Source: Pseudemcibacter aquimaris (lineage in GTDB: Bacteria; Pseudomonadota; Alphaproteobacteria; Sphingomonadales; Emcibacteraceae). From it: a DNA stretch of 64,000 nucleotides. The notes under the pieces were generated by a model. The model saw only the letters and a program-made list of their open reading frames with translations, was not told where the DNA came from and did no database searches. This document shows positions 1-9,668 of the stretch, piece by piece (positions within the stretch are counted from its first letter, which is position 1; each line of letters opens with the position of its first letter). The stretch spans positions 1,798,001 through 1,862,000 of the forward strand of contig NZ_CP079800.1 in the NCBI RefSeq assembly GCF_028869115.1, read 5' to 3'. Made by a program: the position numbers and the translations under genes.

Positions 1-1
1 T

Positions 2-2137
2 CAGGATAATTTTATTCTTACTGATAAAGAAATTATTGATATTTTTGACTTTAATGTAGTCGCAGGAAGCCTTGATAATGCGCTCACCAAAACGACTGAT
101 GTCATCATTAATGAGACCCTTGCCGAAAAATATTTCGGCAACGACAACCCAATTGGCAAAATCATCCCGGCGGATTTTGAACTTTATGAACGCGATTACG
201 AGGTCGTCGCCGTCATCGAAGACACACCAGAAAACAGCATGGTTGATTTTCAAATGATCGGCTTAGTCAATCCAGACGACTGGACCGAGACGCAAACCTT
301 TACAAATTGGATTTCTTTATCCAACCAATTTTATTTTTCTGTGACAGACGGAACGGATATTTCCGTTATTAATGATCAATTACCTGCCTTTGTCGAACGA
401 AATTTCATTGCCCTGCAAAACGTAAAAGACAAAAAGATTTCGGAAATGATATTCTTAGAAGCAGTGAATATTAAGGACATTCATTTAAAAGCCACCGGCG
501 TTGGCGAGTGGAAACCAAAAGGCAATATGACGATGGTGATCATATTTGCGTCTGTTTCCGTTCTAATCTTAATCATTGCTGCGATTAATTTTATGAACCT
601 GTCGACCGCACGCGCGAGCCTTCGTGCAAAAGAAGTTAGTTTGCGTAAAGTTCTGGGTGCATCACGAAAAAACCTGATCATTCAGTTTCTTGGTGAATCC
701 CTGATGATCACCTTTATTGCGTTATTCATTGCGCTTTTGGTCGTCGAAGTTTCATTACCCACTTACAATGAAATCATTAACAAATCCCTTGATATTAATT
801 ATATCTCTGTGGATATTCTGGAATTATTGGGATTTGCCGTTTTAATTGGATTAACGGCGGGTGTTTACCCTGCTTTCTTCTTATCCAATTTTAGACCCGC
901 ACACATTCTTAGGGCCAATAAATCATCAGAAAGCAAGGCATCCAGTTCATTAAGGTCGATACTGGTCATATTCCAGTTCACCATTTCAATCACTCTCTTT
1001 GTTTCAACCGCCGTTGTTTACGGACAGATGCAATATGCCAAAAACATTGAATTCGGCTACGATGAAGAAAACATGTTGATGGTATATGGCGGATGGCGTG
1101 ATGAGGTTAGCCAAAAAAGAGAGCTACTGATCACTGAATTTGAACGCTTACCCAATGTGACATCCGTCACAACGTCTTTCCTTAGACCCGGCAGAGAGGG
1201 CGCAAACATCACCGGATACAGAACCGCTGATATGGATGTTAACGACAGCACCGTAATCAACAACACGATGATAGGATACGGTTTTTTTGAAACATATGGC
1301 GTAAAACTTCTGGCGGGGCGCGAATATAACCAAGACAGGCCGGACGCCATCGCAGATGACGATGACATCAAAAATGGCGCAAGCGCACATGGCGCGGTCA
1401 TGATCAACGAAGCCGGGCTTGGACGTTATGGTTTTAGTTCCCCTGAAGAGGCAGTGGGCGAATATCTATACCAAGACATTGGCGACGACGGAAATTTCCA
1501 AAGAGAATTTGAAATCATCGGCGTCATTCCAAATGTTTATTTTGATAGCCTTAAATATGAAATCAAACCCGAAGTATTCCAATTAAGCGTGGAACGATTT
1601 GGCACCTTTTCCATTCGTTTTACAGGCGATCCTGTTTCAATCGTTGATGATGTTCGCAACATCTGGAACCAAGAGTTACAAACGGTTGAATTTGAATATG
1701 AACATGTGATCGATAGCCTTGCGGGGCAATACGAAAAAGAAGAAGGCGAAATGACCATGTTCGCCACATTCAGTGGCCTTGCTATCTTCATTGCCTGTCT
1801 TGGCTTGTTTGGCTTGGCTTCATTCACCGCAGAACGCCGCACAAAAGAAATCGGCATCCGTAAAGTCATGGGCGCAAGTGACATTCAAATTGTCAAAATG
1901 CTGATCTTCCAATTTTCAAAACCAGTGATCATTGCAAACATCATCGCGTGGCCGGTTGCCTATCTTGCCATGTCCAGATGGCTTGAGAGCTTCGTATACC
2001 GCATCGATGATATGATCATCATCGCACTATGCCTATTCGCCGGCCTCACCGCCCTACTGATCGCATGGGCAACGGTTGCCGGCAATTCATATTCAGTCGC
2101 CAAAGAAAACCCGATTAAGGCATTAAGGTATGAGTAA
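2..2137 (+). CDS. FtsX/MacB-type ABC transporter permease, 5' truncated by the window edge
   Basis: The frame is open from base 2, so the start lies upstream of the window. The visible part has an extracytoplasmic MacB-like domain, a first FtsX-type membrane block (about 545-900), a second periplasmic domain, and a C-terminal FtsX block. Both FtsX blocks carry the hallmark helix-turn: VSLRKVLGAS near 640 and IGIRKVMGAS near 1860. The protein ends in NPIKALRYE, a typical C-terminus for this family. The family works with a MacB/LolD-like ATPase to move lipoproteins, peptides or toxic compounds by mechanotransmission. No ATPase gene is visible, so the partner must be upstream or elsewhere. The substrate is unknown. 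A related full-length permease lies at 16534. Confidence 0.9.
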   Translation, partial: QDNFILTDKEIIDIFDFNVVAGSLDNALTKTTDVIINETLAEKYFGNDNPIGKIIPADFELYERDYEVVAVIEDTPENSMVDFQMIGLVNPDDWTETQTFTNWISLSNQFYFSVTDGTDISVINDQLPAFVERNFIALQNVKDKKISEMIFLEAVNIKDIHLKATGVGEWKPKGNMTMVIIFASVSVLILIIAAINFMNLSTARASLRAKEVSLRKVLGASRKNLIIQFLGESLMITFIALFIALLVVEVSLPTYNEIINKSLDINYISVDILELLGFAVLIGLTAGVYPAFFLSNFRPAHILRANKSSESKASSSLRSILVIFQFTISITLFVSTAVVYGQMQYAKNIEFGYDEENMLMVYGGWRDEVSQKRELLITEFERLPNVTSVTTSFLRPGREGANITGYRTADMDVNDSTVINNTMIGYGFFETYGVKLLAGREYNQDRPDAIADDDDIKNGASAHGAVMINEAGLGRYGFSSPEEAVGEYLYQDIGDDGNFQREFEIIGVIPNVYFDSLKYEIKPEVFQLSVERFGTFSIRFTGDPVSIVDDVRNIWNQELQTVEFEYEHVIDSLAGQYEKEEGEMTMFATFSGLAIFIACLGLFGLASFTAERRTKEIGIRKVMGASDIQIVKMLIFQFSKPVIIANIIAWPVAYLAMSRWLESFVYRIDDMIIIALCLFAGLTALLIAWATVAGNSYSVAKENPIKALRYE

Positions 2138-2150
2138 CCCCCTCTTCCAT

Positions 2151-2207
2151 CACCCTCGGACTTGATCCGAGGGTCTTGAGATACTCGGGACAAGCCCGAG
2201 TATGACG
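2151..2207. repeat. REP-like palindrome pair
   Basis: Two adjacent imperfect palindromes sit between convergent genes. The first pairs CCCTCGGA with TCCGAGGG around TTGA. The second pairs ATACTCGGG with CCCGAGTAT around ACAAG. The same motifs recur near 36472, 46193 and 10010. In transcripts they could act as 3' stabilisers or weak terminators for both convergent genes. Confidence 0.8.
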
Positions 2208-2215
2208 TTACGCTT

Positions 2216-3799
2216 TTATGCATCAACTATGGCAATCCGGTACATCCAGCGGCCGTATTGATACATACCCAGTGCGGATATGATGCCGATGGCGGCCATG
2301 AGGTACCAAATCCCGCCGACGTTATGGGTCATGTAAAGCTGTTCTGTGATGACACGGGCGCTTTCACCGCTGACCATCACCAAATGATCAAAGGCTTCAC
2401 CGACGGGGATAGCGTCAATGTCGGATATGCTTAAGCCATGCTCCGATAATACTTCGCGGCTGATTTGTTCCTTGGATGACCATTTGCCGTATAGATAAGG
2501 GCCAAAAAAGCTTTCCGCCGTCCAGCCGATGCCAATCGGCATTTGTGAAAAGCCAAGATACATTGCTTTTTTATCTGGTGGGGCGATATTGCCCATAAAT
2601 TCGCTTGATTTCGGGGATGACAGCATTTCCCCAATGGAAAAACAGAATATCGCAAGCACGATAATCCAGGCCGCATTTAACGATCCCATGATGATAAAAG
2701 CGCTGCTCGCGAGGAATGTACCAATGGCCATGCTGTTTGCGGCCTTTAGTCTTCCGGAAAGGCCAGCAACAATAAAACAGCATGTCATAATCAACATTGA
2801 ATTAAAACTGACAAGCCCCACGGGCGTGATCACCTTGCCATCTTCACTCATTCCAAGCAGAAAAATCGCCGTTTCATTGCTTGTACCATCCGCACCAAAC
2901 CATGCGGTCACCAACGGCACGGTATCAACCCAATCACGGAAATAAAGCGGCGCAATGTCCCAGAAAAACATCAGCATCGCCCAAAAGCCACTGAATAGTA
3001 CGATATACCAAATCAGTACCGGATTTTTAAGTTCATCAAGGCTTTCCCGCCATAACGGTTTTTCGTCCTTTGCCTGTGCAAGTCGTTCAAGACGGGCTTG
3101 CTTATCCGGTTCTTTATAAGTAAGAAGCAACAAGAAATTTAAACTGATAATCCCTGCGCAGGCATAAAATACCTGATCCCATGCTAAAACCTGAAGCCGG
3201 ACGGCGATAAGCGGGCCGATCCAGCCACCAATATTCACCGTTTGATAGAATATGCCCCACGCCATTGAACTGTTTTTACGTGATGTGGCCTTAACGATGG
3301 TGCCTTGAATGCCGGGTTTGAATATACCGGTACCAAATGCAACCGTCGCCGCCCCCGCCATAAAACCCCAATATGTGGGCAGCATCGCCATCAGCAAATA
3401 ACCAAGAATTTTAAACACAGTGGAAAAGAAAATCGTTTCTTTATATCCGTAACGATCCGATAACCCGCCGGTAAAAACCGGTGTCCAGGTTTGTATCACC
3501 GCCCAAACGAGAAATATTGTCCCCAGTTCGGTTTCGGTCATGCCAACGCCACCGTTTGATGCGGCATCGGTCGCATAAAGCCCGCTGACCATCCGCGCCC
3601 CATAATAGGCAAGCCGCTCAACCATTTCCATGCCACCGCATATCCAGAAAACATAAGAAAGGCTGGCAATCGATGCCCACAACCCAAGCTGCTTAACATC
3701 CGTTACCGAATTTGATTGGTCATTATCTTGATCTTGCGTATGCCGCCCTCCCCGAGCGGTAATGAATGAGGCAAAATGATTTGATTTGTCATACCCCAT
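2216..3799 (-). CDS. POT/PTR-type major facilitator transporter
   Basis: A polytopic membrane protein of about 527 residues with roughly twelve hydrophobic segments. The N-terminal EMVERLAYYG matches the ExxERFxYYG signature of the proton-dependent oligopeptide transporter family. It is followed by SDRYGYKET (the MFS loop motif), and GTGIFKPGIQG resembles the POT GxGxFKPN segment. A proton-coupled di/tripeptide or related symporter in the inner membrane is therefore likely; the substrate cannot be read from sequence. The start is uncertain. ATG at 3799 and GTG at 3802 are adjacent, neither has a clear Shine-Dalgarno, and both lie inside a hairpin. The first 35 or so residues are polar and not family-like. 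The MAPEG gene lies 33 bases upstream on the same strand, so they may be cotranscribed. Confidence 0.85.
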   Translation of the reverse strand: MGYDKSNHFASFITARGGRHTQDQDNDQSNSVTDVKQLGLWASIASLSYVFWICGGMEMVERLAYYGARMVSGLYATDAASNGGVGMTETELGTIFLVWAVIQTWTPVFTGGLSDRYGYKETIFFSTVFKILGYLLMAMLPTYWGFMAGAATVAFGTGIFKPGIQGTIVKATSRKNSSMAWGIFYQTVNIGGWIGPLIAVRLQVLAWDQVFYACAGIISLNFLLLLTYKEPDKQARLERLAQAKDEKPLWRESLDELKNPVLIWYIVLFSGFWAMLMFFWDIAPLYFRDWVDTVPLVTAWFGADGTSNETAIFLLGMSEDGKVITPVGLVSFNSMLIMTCCFIVAGLSGRLKAANSMAIGTFLASSAFIIMGSLNAAWIIVLAIFCFSIGEMLSSPKSSEFMGNIAPPDKKAMYLGFSQMPIGIGWTAESFFGPYLYGKWSSKEQISREVLSEHGLSISDIDAIPVGEAFDHLVMVSGESARVITEQLYMTHNVGGIWYLMAAIGIISALGMYQYGRWMYRIAIVDA

Positions 3800-3815
3800 C
3801 ACTGGGATATGACAA
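3786..3815 (-). promoter_or_regulatory. Hairpin covering the start of the POT transporter gene
   Basis: TTGTCATA and TATGACAA form an 8-bp inverted repeat. After one mismatch the stem continues with CCC/GGG around a short loop. The candidate start codons (3797-3802) fall in the loop and upper stem. In the mRNA this could hinder ribosome access, or act as an attenuator between the MAPEG gene and the transporter gene. The function is inferred. Confidence 0.45.
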
Positions 3816-3835
3816 TATATTTATTGAATAAAAAC

Positions 3836-4219
3836 TTACGCCATACCCATACCAAGGGAAACAAGGCCCCAGATGATCAGAACAAGCAGCGGCAGGATGC
3901 TTAACGCGAAACCAAGGCTGCGTTTTTTCGGATCTGCCACATATGTTTTTAAATAAATAAAGCGGCCAACGATAAACACAATACCAGCGTAAGCGGCCAC
4001 ATCGGCACGTACATGTGTCGCAAACACCCACATCGCTGGAATCATCGCGACAAGCAGTTCCATTGTGTTCATTTGCACGCGGTAATAACGTTCAAATGTT
4101 TCATCGCCTGTGGTTGCCGGTGCGTCAACGCCATATGTGCCGCGCGCCTTACCCACAAGAACAGCGAAATAAATATATTCGAGTAATGCAATTAAAATAA
4201 CCAGTGATACCAGTTCCAT
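3836..4219 (-). CDS. MAPEG-family membrane protein
   Basis: A 127-residue protein with four hydrophobic helices. The segment ERYYRVQMNTMELL after the first loop matches the MAPEG signature (E/N-x-x-x-R-x-x-x-N-x-x-E), which in this family binds glutathione or lipid. Bacterial members are mostly uncharacterised; some have glutathione transferase or peroxidase activity. Its length is typical. It lies 33 bases upstream of the POT transporter on the same strand. An exact substrate cannot be assigned. Confidence 0.85.
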   Translation of the reverse strand: MELVSLVILIALLEYIYFAVLVGKARGTYGVDAPATTGDETFERYYRVQMNTMELLVAMIPAMWVFATHVRADVAAYAGIVFIVGRFIYLKTYVADPKKRSLGFALSILPLLVLIIWGLVSLGMGMA

Positions 4220-4296
4220 TAAAAATCTCCCTCTATAAGTTTTTGTGACGAAACCCTATGCGAGAAAATCTAAACTGTCAAATGGGTGATCACATT

Positions 4297-4662
4297 TTAA
4301 TAACGGTATTCGTCACCATATTCCGGACGAAGCGGGTCCGGCCCATATTGATTTGGTCCCTCTGTTCCTTTTGAAACGTACCAGAACAATAGTACAAGTG
4401 GCCCGATAAACGGTATAATACCTAATAAAATCCACCATCCACTGCGGTTTCCGTCATGATGACGGCGTACGGTAACGGCCAAATTAGGTATAAAGATCGC
4501 AAGCACATAAATTCCGCTTCCAATATCACCTGCTATTGTGTACGCGATAGAACAAAAAATTATATTGGCAAGCCACCACCACCAAAATTCTGATCTTGAG
4601 GCACGGTCCCTAAAATTCGTATAATTTGAAAAAACACTTGTTATGGCTTCGATTGGATTCAT
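4297..4662 (-). CDS. DUF805 membrane protein
   Basis: A 121-residue protein beginning with NYTNFRDRASRSEFWWWWL, which matches the DUF805 opening (YxxFxGRAxRxEFW). Three or four membrane segments follow, with an internal VRRHHDGNRSGWW (RRLHDxxxSGWW in the family) and a C-terminal GTEGPNQYGPDP. DUF805 proteins are small inner-membrane proteins of unknown function. It lies between the MAPEG gene and the deacetylase gene on the same strand, with gaps under 80 bases. Confidence 0.9.
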   Translation of the reverse strand: MNPIEAITSVFSNYTNFRDRASRSEFWWWWLANIIFCSIAYTIAGDIGSGIYVLAIFIPNLAVTVRRHHDGNRSGWWILLGIIPFIGPLVLLFWYVSKGTEGPNQYGPDPLRPEYGDEYRY

Positions 4663-4698
4663 GTTTTATTCCTTGATTGTTTTAATAACTTCTTGTTT

Positions 4699-5721
4699 TT
4701 ATTGATTCTTCGCGAGCAGTGTGGCTGCGTATTTTTCCCTTACCTTTTGTGAAATCGGCACAACCGTAATGCCCTTATCCGCAAGGGTTGGTAACCATTT
4801 TTTAAGTGCCGCCACGGTTTCCGGATATGGATGGCCGATGGCAACCCCATTTCCGGTTTGTTTTGCGATACGTTCCAGTCGCGCCAGCTGGCCCATGATA
4901 TATTGCTCGTCTTCTGTGTTATCCAGAAACACATCACGGTTGATCACCGGAATTTCATTTTGATCCGCAAGGCTTTCAAGAACGCTGTTTGGGGTCGTTT
5001 TACTGTCTAAAACCAAAAGTTCACTATCTTTAACAACGCCCAGTAACCTATTGACCGCGCTACTATCTTCGGTGAAACGGCTGCCCATATGGTTATTGAT
5101 ACCGATGTAATTTTCAAACTGGCTTAAGTTATAATGAATGCTGTCCATCTGCACATTAACGGGCGTCGATGAAAGAAGTGCATTTGGCCCGGGATCAAGG
5201 CGGCTTTTAGGTTCCATTGGAATATGCACCAAAATATCATGCCCTTTATTATAAGCACGGTTTGCTTGTGGGCTGACGTCGCTTGCGTATGGTAAAAACG
5301 CCAGCGTCATTGGCACATCCATGTCGATCATTTCCGCGGTCATGTCCTTTACAATACCCAGATCATCAATCACGATAACCACCGTATCATGCCCCGCTGG
5401 CACGGGTACAGGGGCTGCGGCAAATTTTTGCCATCGCTGTCCGGCGCGATCATTACGTTCTGGTAATTTTATCGGTGGTGCTTTACGGGTATAACGGTTG
5501 GTTAGGCGTTCAAGAAAGCTTGGCCCCTCATACGGCAGGGTTGCCGTTGAAATGGTGCCCTCGTGGTATGCGTAACGATATTGTTCTTTACGCGTCAATT
5601 CGTTCCATTTTAATAAAATCCCCACGGCACAAAAGCCGATAAAAAGGAAATAAAAGGCCCCCATCGCATATTTGAGCGTTGGTTTTCTGCGTTTCGGTTT
5701 TATGGGCTCTATCTCGTCCAT
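4699..5721 (-). CDS. Divergent polysaccharide deacetylase family protein (YibQ-like)
   Basis: A 340-residue protein with one N-terminal membrane anchor (about residues 19-41) and a periplasmic catalytic domain. Motifs of the divergent polysaccharide deacetylase family are present in order: VVIVIDDLG near 110, HIPMEP near 166, NHMGSRFT near 210, and IGHPYPET near 295. The NodB-like barrel fold suggests hydrolytic removal of acyl groups from a cell-envelope glycan, but no member has a settled substrate. It diverges from parE. In many alphaproteobacteria a related gene follows a C-terminal processing protease; none is visible here. Confidence 0.88.
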   Translation of the reverse strand: MDEIEPIKPKRRKPTLKYAMGAFYFLFIGFCAVGILLKWNELTRKEQYRYAYHEGTISTATLPYEGPSFLERLTNRYTRKAPPIKLPERNDRAGQRWQKFAAAPVPVPAGHDTVVIVIDDLGIVKDMTAEMIDMDVPMTLAFLPYASDVSPQANRAYNKGHDILVHIPMEPKSRLDPGPNALLSSTPVNVQMDSIHYNLSQFENYIGINNHMGSRFTEDSSAVNRLLGVVKDSELLVLDSKTTPNSVLESLADQNEIPVINRDVFLDNTEDEQYIMGQLARLERIAKQTGNGVAIGHPYPETVAALKKWLPTLADKGITVVPISQKVREKYAATLLAKNQ

Positions 5722-5870
5722 GTTGTATTATTATATCCTGAAACTGTAATTCCGATCAATATGCCAAAAAAACATCCAATTTCAATATCTGGGTGTTGAG
5801 ATTTTTTATCATACTCTATAGGGTAACAAAACAGATTAAATAATTTTTATCCGAGTTCACAAAACAACAC

Positions 5871-7850
5871 ATGACTGACTTATTTGAAACATCGGCCGCG
5901 ACCGCCGATTATTCCGCTAAAGACATTGAAGTATTAGAGGGCCTTGAACCTGTTCGTATGCGCCCGGGGATGTATATCGGTGGTACCGATGAACGCGCTC
6001 TCCATCATTTGGTTGCAGAAGTCCTTGATAACAGTATGGATGAGGCCGTCGCCGGACACGCCAGCCGCATCGGCATCACATTAAACGCCGACGGTTCGGT
6101 AACCATCACCGATAATGGCCGCGGTATTCCAACCGACCCCCATCCAAAACATAAGGATAAATCCGCGCTAGAGGTGATTTTCACGACCCTCCATTCCGGT
6201 GGTAAATTTAACAGCAAGGTTTATGAAACATCCGGCGGTCTTCATGGTGTGGGTATTTCGGTTGTAAACGCCCTTTCCGAATGGACGAAAGTCGAAGTCG
6301 CCCGTGATAAACAAATCTGGACGCAGGAATTCGCCCGCGGTAAAGCCCTTGGCCCGATTGCAAATCAGGGTCCGACGCCAAACCGCCGTGGCACAAAGGT
6401 CACATTCCTGCCTGACCATGAAATCTTTGGCGAGGGAAAAACCAAGTTTAAACCCGCCACGCTTTTCAAAATGGCCAGGTCAAAAGCATATCTGTTTAAG
6501 GGTGTTGAAATTCGCTGGTCCTGTGACCCAAGCCTGATCGCGGAAAAAGATAAAGAAACCATTCCGGAAAAAGAAACACTTCATTTCCCGGGTGGTCTTA
6601 ATGATTATCTGAATGTGCTGACCGAAAAACGCAGCACCGTGACCGAGGAAAATTTCCACGGTAAAGTGCCACTGGCCGAAGAAGCAGGCCAAATCGAATG
6701 GGCCATCACATGGCCCGAGTACGGCGAAGGCAGCATTTCATCATACACCAACACCGTCCCAACCCCACAAGGCGGCACCCACGAAAGCGGTGTACGTTCC
6801 GCCCTTCTTAAGGGCATCAAGGCATATGGCGAACTGGTCGGTAATAAAAAAGCAGCCAGCCTAACTGGCGAAGACATTTTCAACGGCGCCTGCGTATTAA
6901 TTTCATTATTCATTAAAAACCCGCAATTCCAGGGCCAAACCAAGGACAAGCTGACCAATCCGGAAGCACAGCGTCTAACGGAAAATGCGCTGCGTGATCA
7001 TTTTGACCATTGGTTATCCGGTTCACCCGCCATGGCCAATGATTTGCTGGGCTGGGCGTTAGAACGTCTTGAAGAACGTCTGCGCCGCCGCGCGGAAAAG
7101 GACGTCAAACGTAAAACCGCCACATCAAAACGTAAATTACGCCTGCCAGGAAAGCTCGCCGATTGTAGTAACGGTGACGCAGAAGGCACAGAAATTTACA
7201 TCGTGGAGGGTGACAGTGCGGGCGGCAGTGCCAAGCAAGCACGCGACCGTAAAACGCAGGCCATTCTGCCGATCCGTGGTAAAATCCTGAATGTGGCATC
7301 GGCCACCCGCGATAAAATTCGCGCCAATCAAGAAATTTCCGATATTAATCAGGCGCTTGGATGCGGCAACGGCGATAAATATAAAGATGATGATTTAAGA
7401 TACGAAAAAGTCATCATCATGACCGATGCGGACGTGGACGGTGCCCATATCGCCACGCTGCTGATTACCATGTTCTATCAGGAAATGCCGGAACTGATTA
7501 AAAACGGTCATTTATATCTGGCGCAACCGCCACTTTACCGTATCGCCCAAGGGGGCCACGTGCGTTACGCCCGTGATGATGACCATAAGGACGAATTAAT
7601 GGCATCCGAGTTTACCGGCCGCGGTAAGATTGAGGTCAGCCGCTTTAAAGGTCTTGGTGAAATGCCGGCCGCACAGCTTAAGGAAACCACAATGACAATG
7701 GGCAAGCGCACATTGTTGAAAGTGGTCATCGAAGAAGGCACCAGACTGGAAACCGCGGAACAAGTGGACCGTCTGATGGGTAAAAAACCGGAACTTAGGT
7801 TCCAATTCATTCAGGAGAACGCCGCCAAGGCAGCCGATCTTGATATTTAA
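5871..7850 (+). CDS. parE: DNA topoisomerase IV subunit B
   Basis: A 659-residue GHKL-type ATPase subunit that powers decatenation of sister chromosomes together with ParC. Seen in order: the N-box EVLDNSMDEA with Asn54, DNGRGIP at 81-87, the ATP lid GLHGVG at 123-128, the TOPRIM glutamate in EIYIVEGDSAGGSA (about 446), the acidic TDADVDGAH cluster (519-525), and the C-terminal RFKGLGEMPAAQL. The length and the absence of a long GyrB-type insert favour ParE over GyrB (usually about 800 residues). It stands alone with divergent or unrelated neighbours. ParC is outside the window. Confidence 0.95.
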   Translation: MTDLFETSAATADYSAKDIEVLEGLEPVRMRPGMYIGGTDERALHHLVAEVLDNSMDEAVAGHASRIGITLNADGSVTITDNGRGIPTDPHPKHKDKSALEVIFTTLHSGGKFNSKVYETSGGLHGVGISVVNALSEWTKVEVARDKQIWTQEFARGKALGPIANQGPTPNRRGTKVTFLPDHEIFGEGKTKFKPATLFKMARSKAYLFKGVEIRWSCDPSLIAEKDKETIPEKETLHFPGGLNDYLNVLTEKRSTVTEENFHGKVPLAEEAGQIEWAITWPEYGEGSISSYTNTVPTPQGGTHESGVRSALLKGIKAYGELVGNKKAASLTGEDIFNGACVLISLFIKNPQFQGQTKDKLTNPEAQRLTENALRDHFDHWLSGSPAMANDLLGWALERLEERLRRRAEKDVKRKTATSKRKLRLPGKLADCSNGDAEGTEIYIVEGDSAGGSAKQARDRKTQAILPIRGKILNVASATRDKIRANQEISDINQALGCGNGDKYKDDDLRYEKVIIMTDADVDGAHIATLLITMFYQEMPELIKNGHLYLAQPPLYRIAQGGHVRYARDDDHKDELMASEFTGRGKIEVSRFKGLGEMPAAQLKETTMTMGKRTLLKVVIEEGTRLETAEQVDRLMGKKPELRFQFIQENAAKAADLDI

Positions 7851-7873
7851 ATTCATATTCGAAGGGAGGAAAT

Positions 7874-9613
7874 ATGAAAAAACTGATCATTCTAATGGGT
7901 GCCATGGTGCTTGCCGCCTGTGGGTCGGAGCAAACCTCTGCCCCGCCAGCAGCAAACGACACTGAACCCAAGGCCGATATGGTTTTAACCAATGGTAATG
8001 TCTTAACCGTTGAAGAAGACATGCCCAAGGCAGAAGCCATCGCCATTGTCGGGGATAAAATCGCCGCCGTTGGCACAAGCGCCGAAATCGCCGCATGGAT
8101 TGGTGACGATACAGAAGTCATCGACCTGTCCGGTCAAACCGCCATTCCCGGCTTCATCGAAGGGCACGGCCATTACACCAGTTATGGTGACAGCTTTTAC
8201 CGCCTAGAACTTCGTTATGATACAAGCTGGCAAGCCATCGTTGATAAGGTCGAACGCGCAGTAGCGGGCGCAGAACCCGGCGAATGGATTGTCGGTCGTG
8301 GCTGGCATCAGGACAAATGGACCGTTAAGGAAGACATCCTTGTGGACGGTATTCCCGTTCATGATAAACTTTCCGCGGTAAGCCCGAATAACCCGGTGAT
8401 GTTAATTCACACATCCGGTCATGCGGTTTTCGCCAATCAGGCGGCCATGGATGCAGCCAACACCGACGGCAGCACCGTTCCACCAGAGGGCGGCGAAATC
8501 GTTCTTAAGGCGGACGGCACACCATCCGGCATGATGCGCGAAGCGGCACAGGACGCCATCCGCGCGGCGCTTGCGGATTATGAAGCCCTACGCACACCGG
8601 AACAGGCAGAGGCAGAATTACGCCGCGCCATCATTACCGCCGGTGAAGAAAGCCTTAAATACGGCATTACATCGTTTCAGGACCTTGGCACCACATATGC
8701 CGAGGTTGATTTATTAAAGAAAATGGCCGACGAAGGCACCATTCCAGTACGTCTCTGGATGGCGTTTGACATTCCGTATGAAGAGCTCGCCCTGCCCGGA
8801 AAGCTCGAAGAATACCGCATGGTTGGTTATGGTAATAACTTCCTGACCGTGCGCGGCATTGGTGAAAAGGTGCTTGACGGTGCCCTTGGTACCCATGGCG
8901 GCTGGCTCTTGGAGCCATATACAGACATGCCGGAAAGTTACGGCCTTAACGTGGTTCCGGTGGATGACATTAAGAAATCCGCTGATCTTGCCCTTGAATA
9001 TGGTTATCAAATGGCCATTCAGGGGATCGGTGACCGCGCCACGCGTGAACTATTGGATATTTACGGCGCGATTAAAGAAGCCAACCCGGATGCGGACTTA
9101 AGATGGCGTATCGAACACCCGCAAGTGATCCACCCGGATGACATTCCGCGTTTCGCGAAATATGACGTGATCCCCGCGGCGCAGGGCATTTTCGCCTGTT
9201 CCGATGGTGGCTGGGTCGAAGACCGCCTTGGTAAAGACCGCACATTAGAGCGCAGTTACCTGTTTAACACGCTTTATGAAGCAGGCCTGACACCAACAAA
9301 CGGCACTGATCCACCCGTAGACGAGATCGACCCGATCGCAAGTTTCAAATGTTCTGTTACACGCGAACTGTCGGACGGTACCATCTTCCAAGGTGGCGAG
9401 GTCTATACCCGCGATGTGGCCCTTTACAGCTACACCATGGGCAACGCCATCGCCGCGTTCGAAGAAGACATCAAAGGATCGATCAAAGTGGGCAAACTAG
9501 CCGACATCGCAATCCTGTCACAGGATATTACCGCGGTCCCAGATAACGCACTGATGGACACCAAAGTAATGAAAACCATCCTTGGCGGTAAAGTGGTGTA
9601 TGAGAGAGAATAG
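7874..9613 (+). CDS. Lipoprotein amidohydrolase, YtcJ-like
   Basis: A 579-residue member of the amidohydrolase superfamily. The N-terminus has a lipoprotein signal with lipobox LAAC, so the enzyme should be anchored in the envelope. The composite beta-sandwich strand (MVLTNGNVLTVEEDMP...) leads to PGFIEGHGH, the metal-binding HxH motif. Later come IGDRATRELL and RIEHPQVI, typical of the YtcJ group, and a C-terminal VGKLADIAIL strand. The substrate is unknown; relatives hydrolyse amides or carbamates. A strong ribosome site GGGAGG precedes the ATG, 23 bases after parE. A canonical terminator follows at 9639. Confidence 0.88.
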   Translation: MKKLIILMGAMVLAACGSEQTSAPPAANDTEPKADMVLTNGNVLTVEEDMPKAEAIAIVGDKIAAVGTSAEIAAWIGDDTEVIDLSGQTAIPGFIEGHGHYTSYGDSFYRLELRYDTSWQAIVDKVERAVAGAEPGEWIVGRGWHQDKWTVKEDILVDGIPVHDKLSAVSPNNPVMLIHTSGHAVFANQAAMDAANTDGSTVPPEGGEIVLKADGTPSGMMREAAQDAIRAALADYEALRTPEQAEAELRRAIITAGEESLKYGITSFQDLGTTYAEVDLLKKMADEGTIPVRLWMAFDIPYEELALPGKLEEYRMVGYGNNFLTVRGIGEKVLDGALGTHGGWLLEPYTDMPESYGLNVVPVDDIKKSADLALEYGYQMAIQGIGDRATRELLDIYGAIKEANPDADLRWRIEHPQVIHPDDIPRFAKYDVIPAAQGIFACSDGGWVEDRLGKDRTLERSYLFNTLYEAGLTPTNGTDPPVDEIDPIASFKCSVTRELSDGTIFQGGEVYTRDVALYSYTMGNAIAAFEEDIKGSIKVGKLADIAILSQDITAVPDNALMDTKVMKTILGGKVVYERE

Positions 9614-9638
9614 ACGGTAACGTCACAACAAAAAAAAC

Positions 9639-9668
9639 AAAGGGCGGTGCATTGCATCGCCCTTTTTT
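9639..9668 (+). terminator. Rho-independent terminator after the amidohydrolase gene
   Basis: A 12-bp stem (AAAGGGCGGTGC paired with GCATCGCCCTTT, one G-U) closes on a 3-base loop and runs into six T residues. The A-rich 5' side would also allow termination in the opposite direction. A close copy lies at 10121. Confidence 0.88.

Noticed and set aside
6005-7331. Several antisense frames of 60-117 codons within parE
   Set aside because: They are shadows of the coding bias of a clear gene, with no motif or ribosome site.
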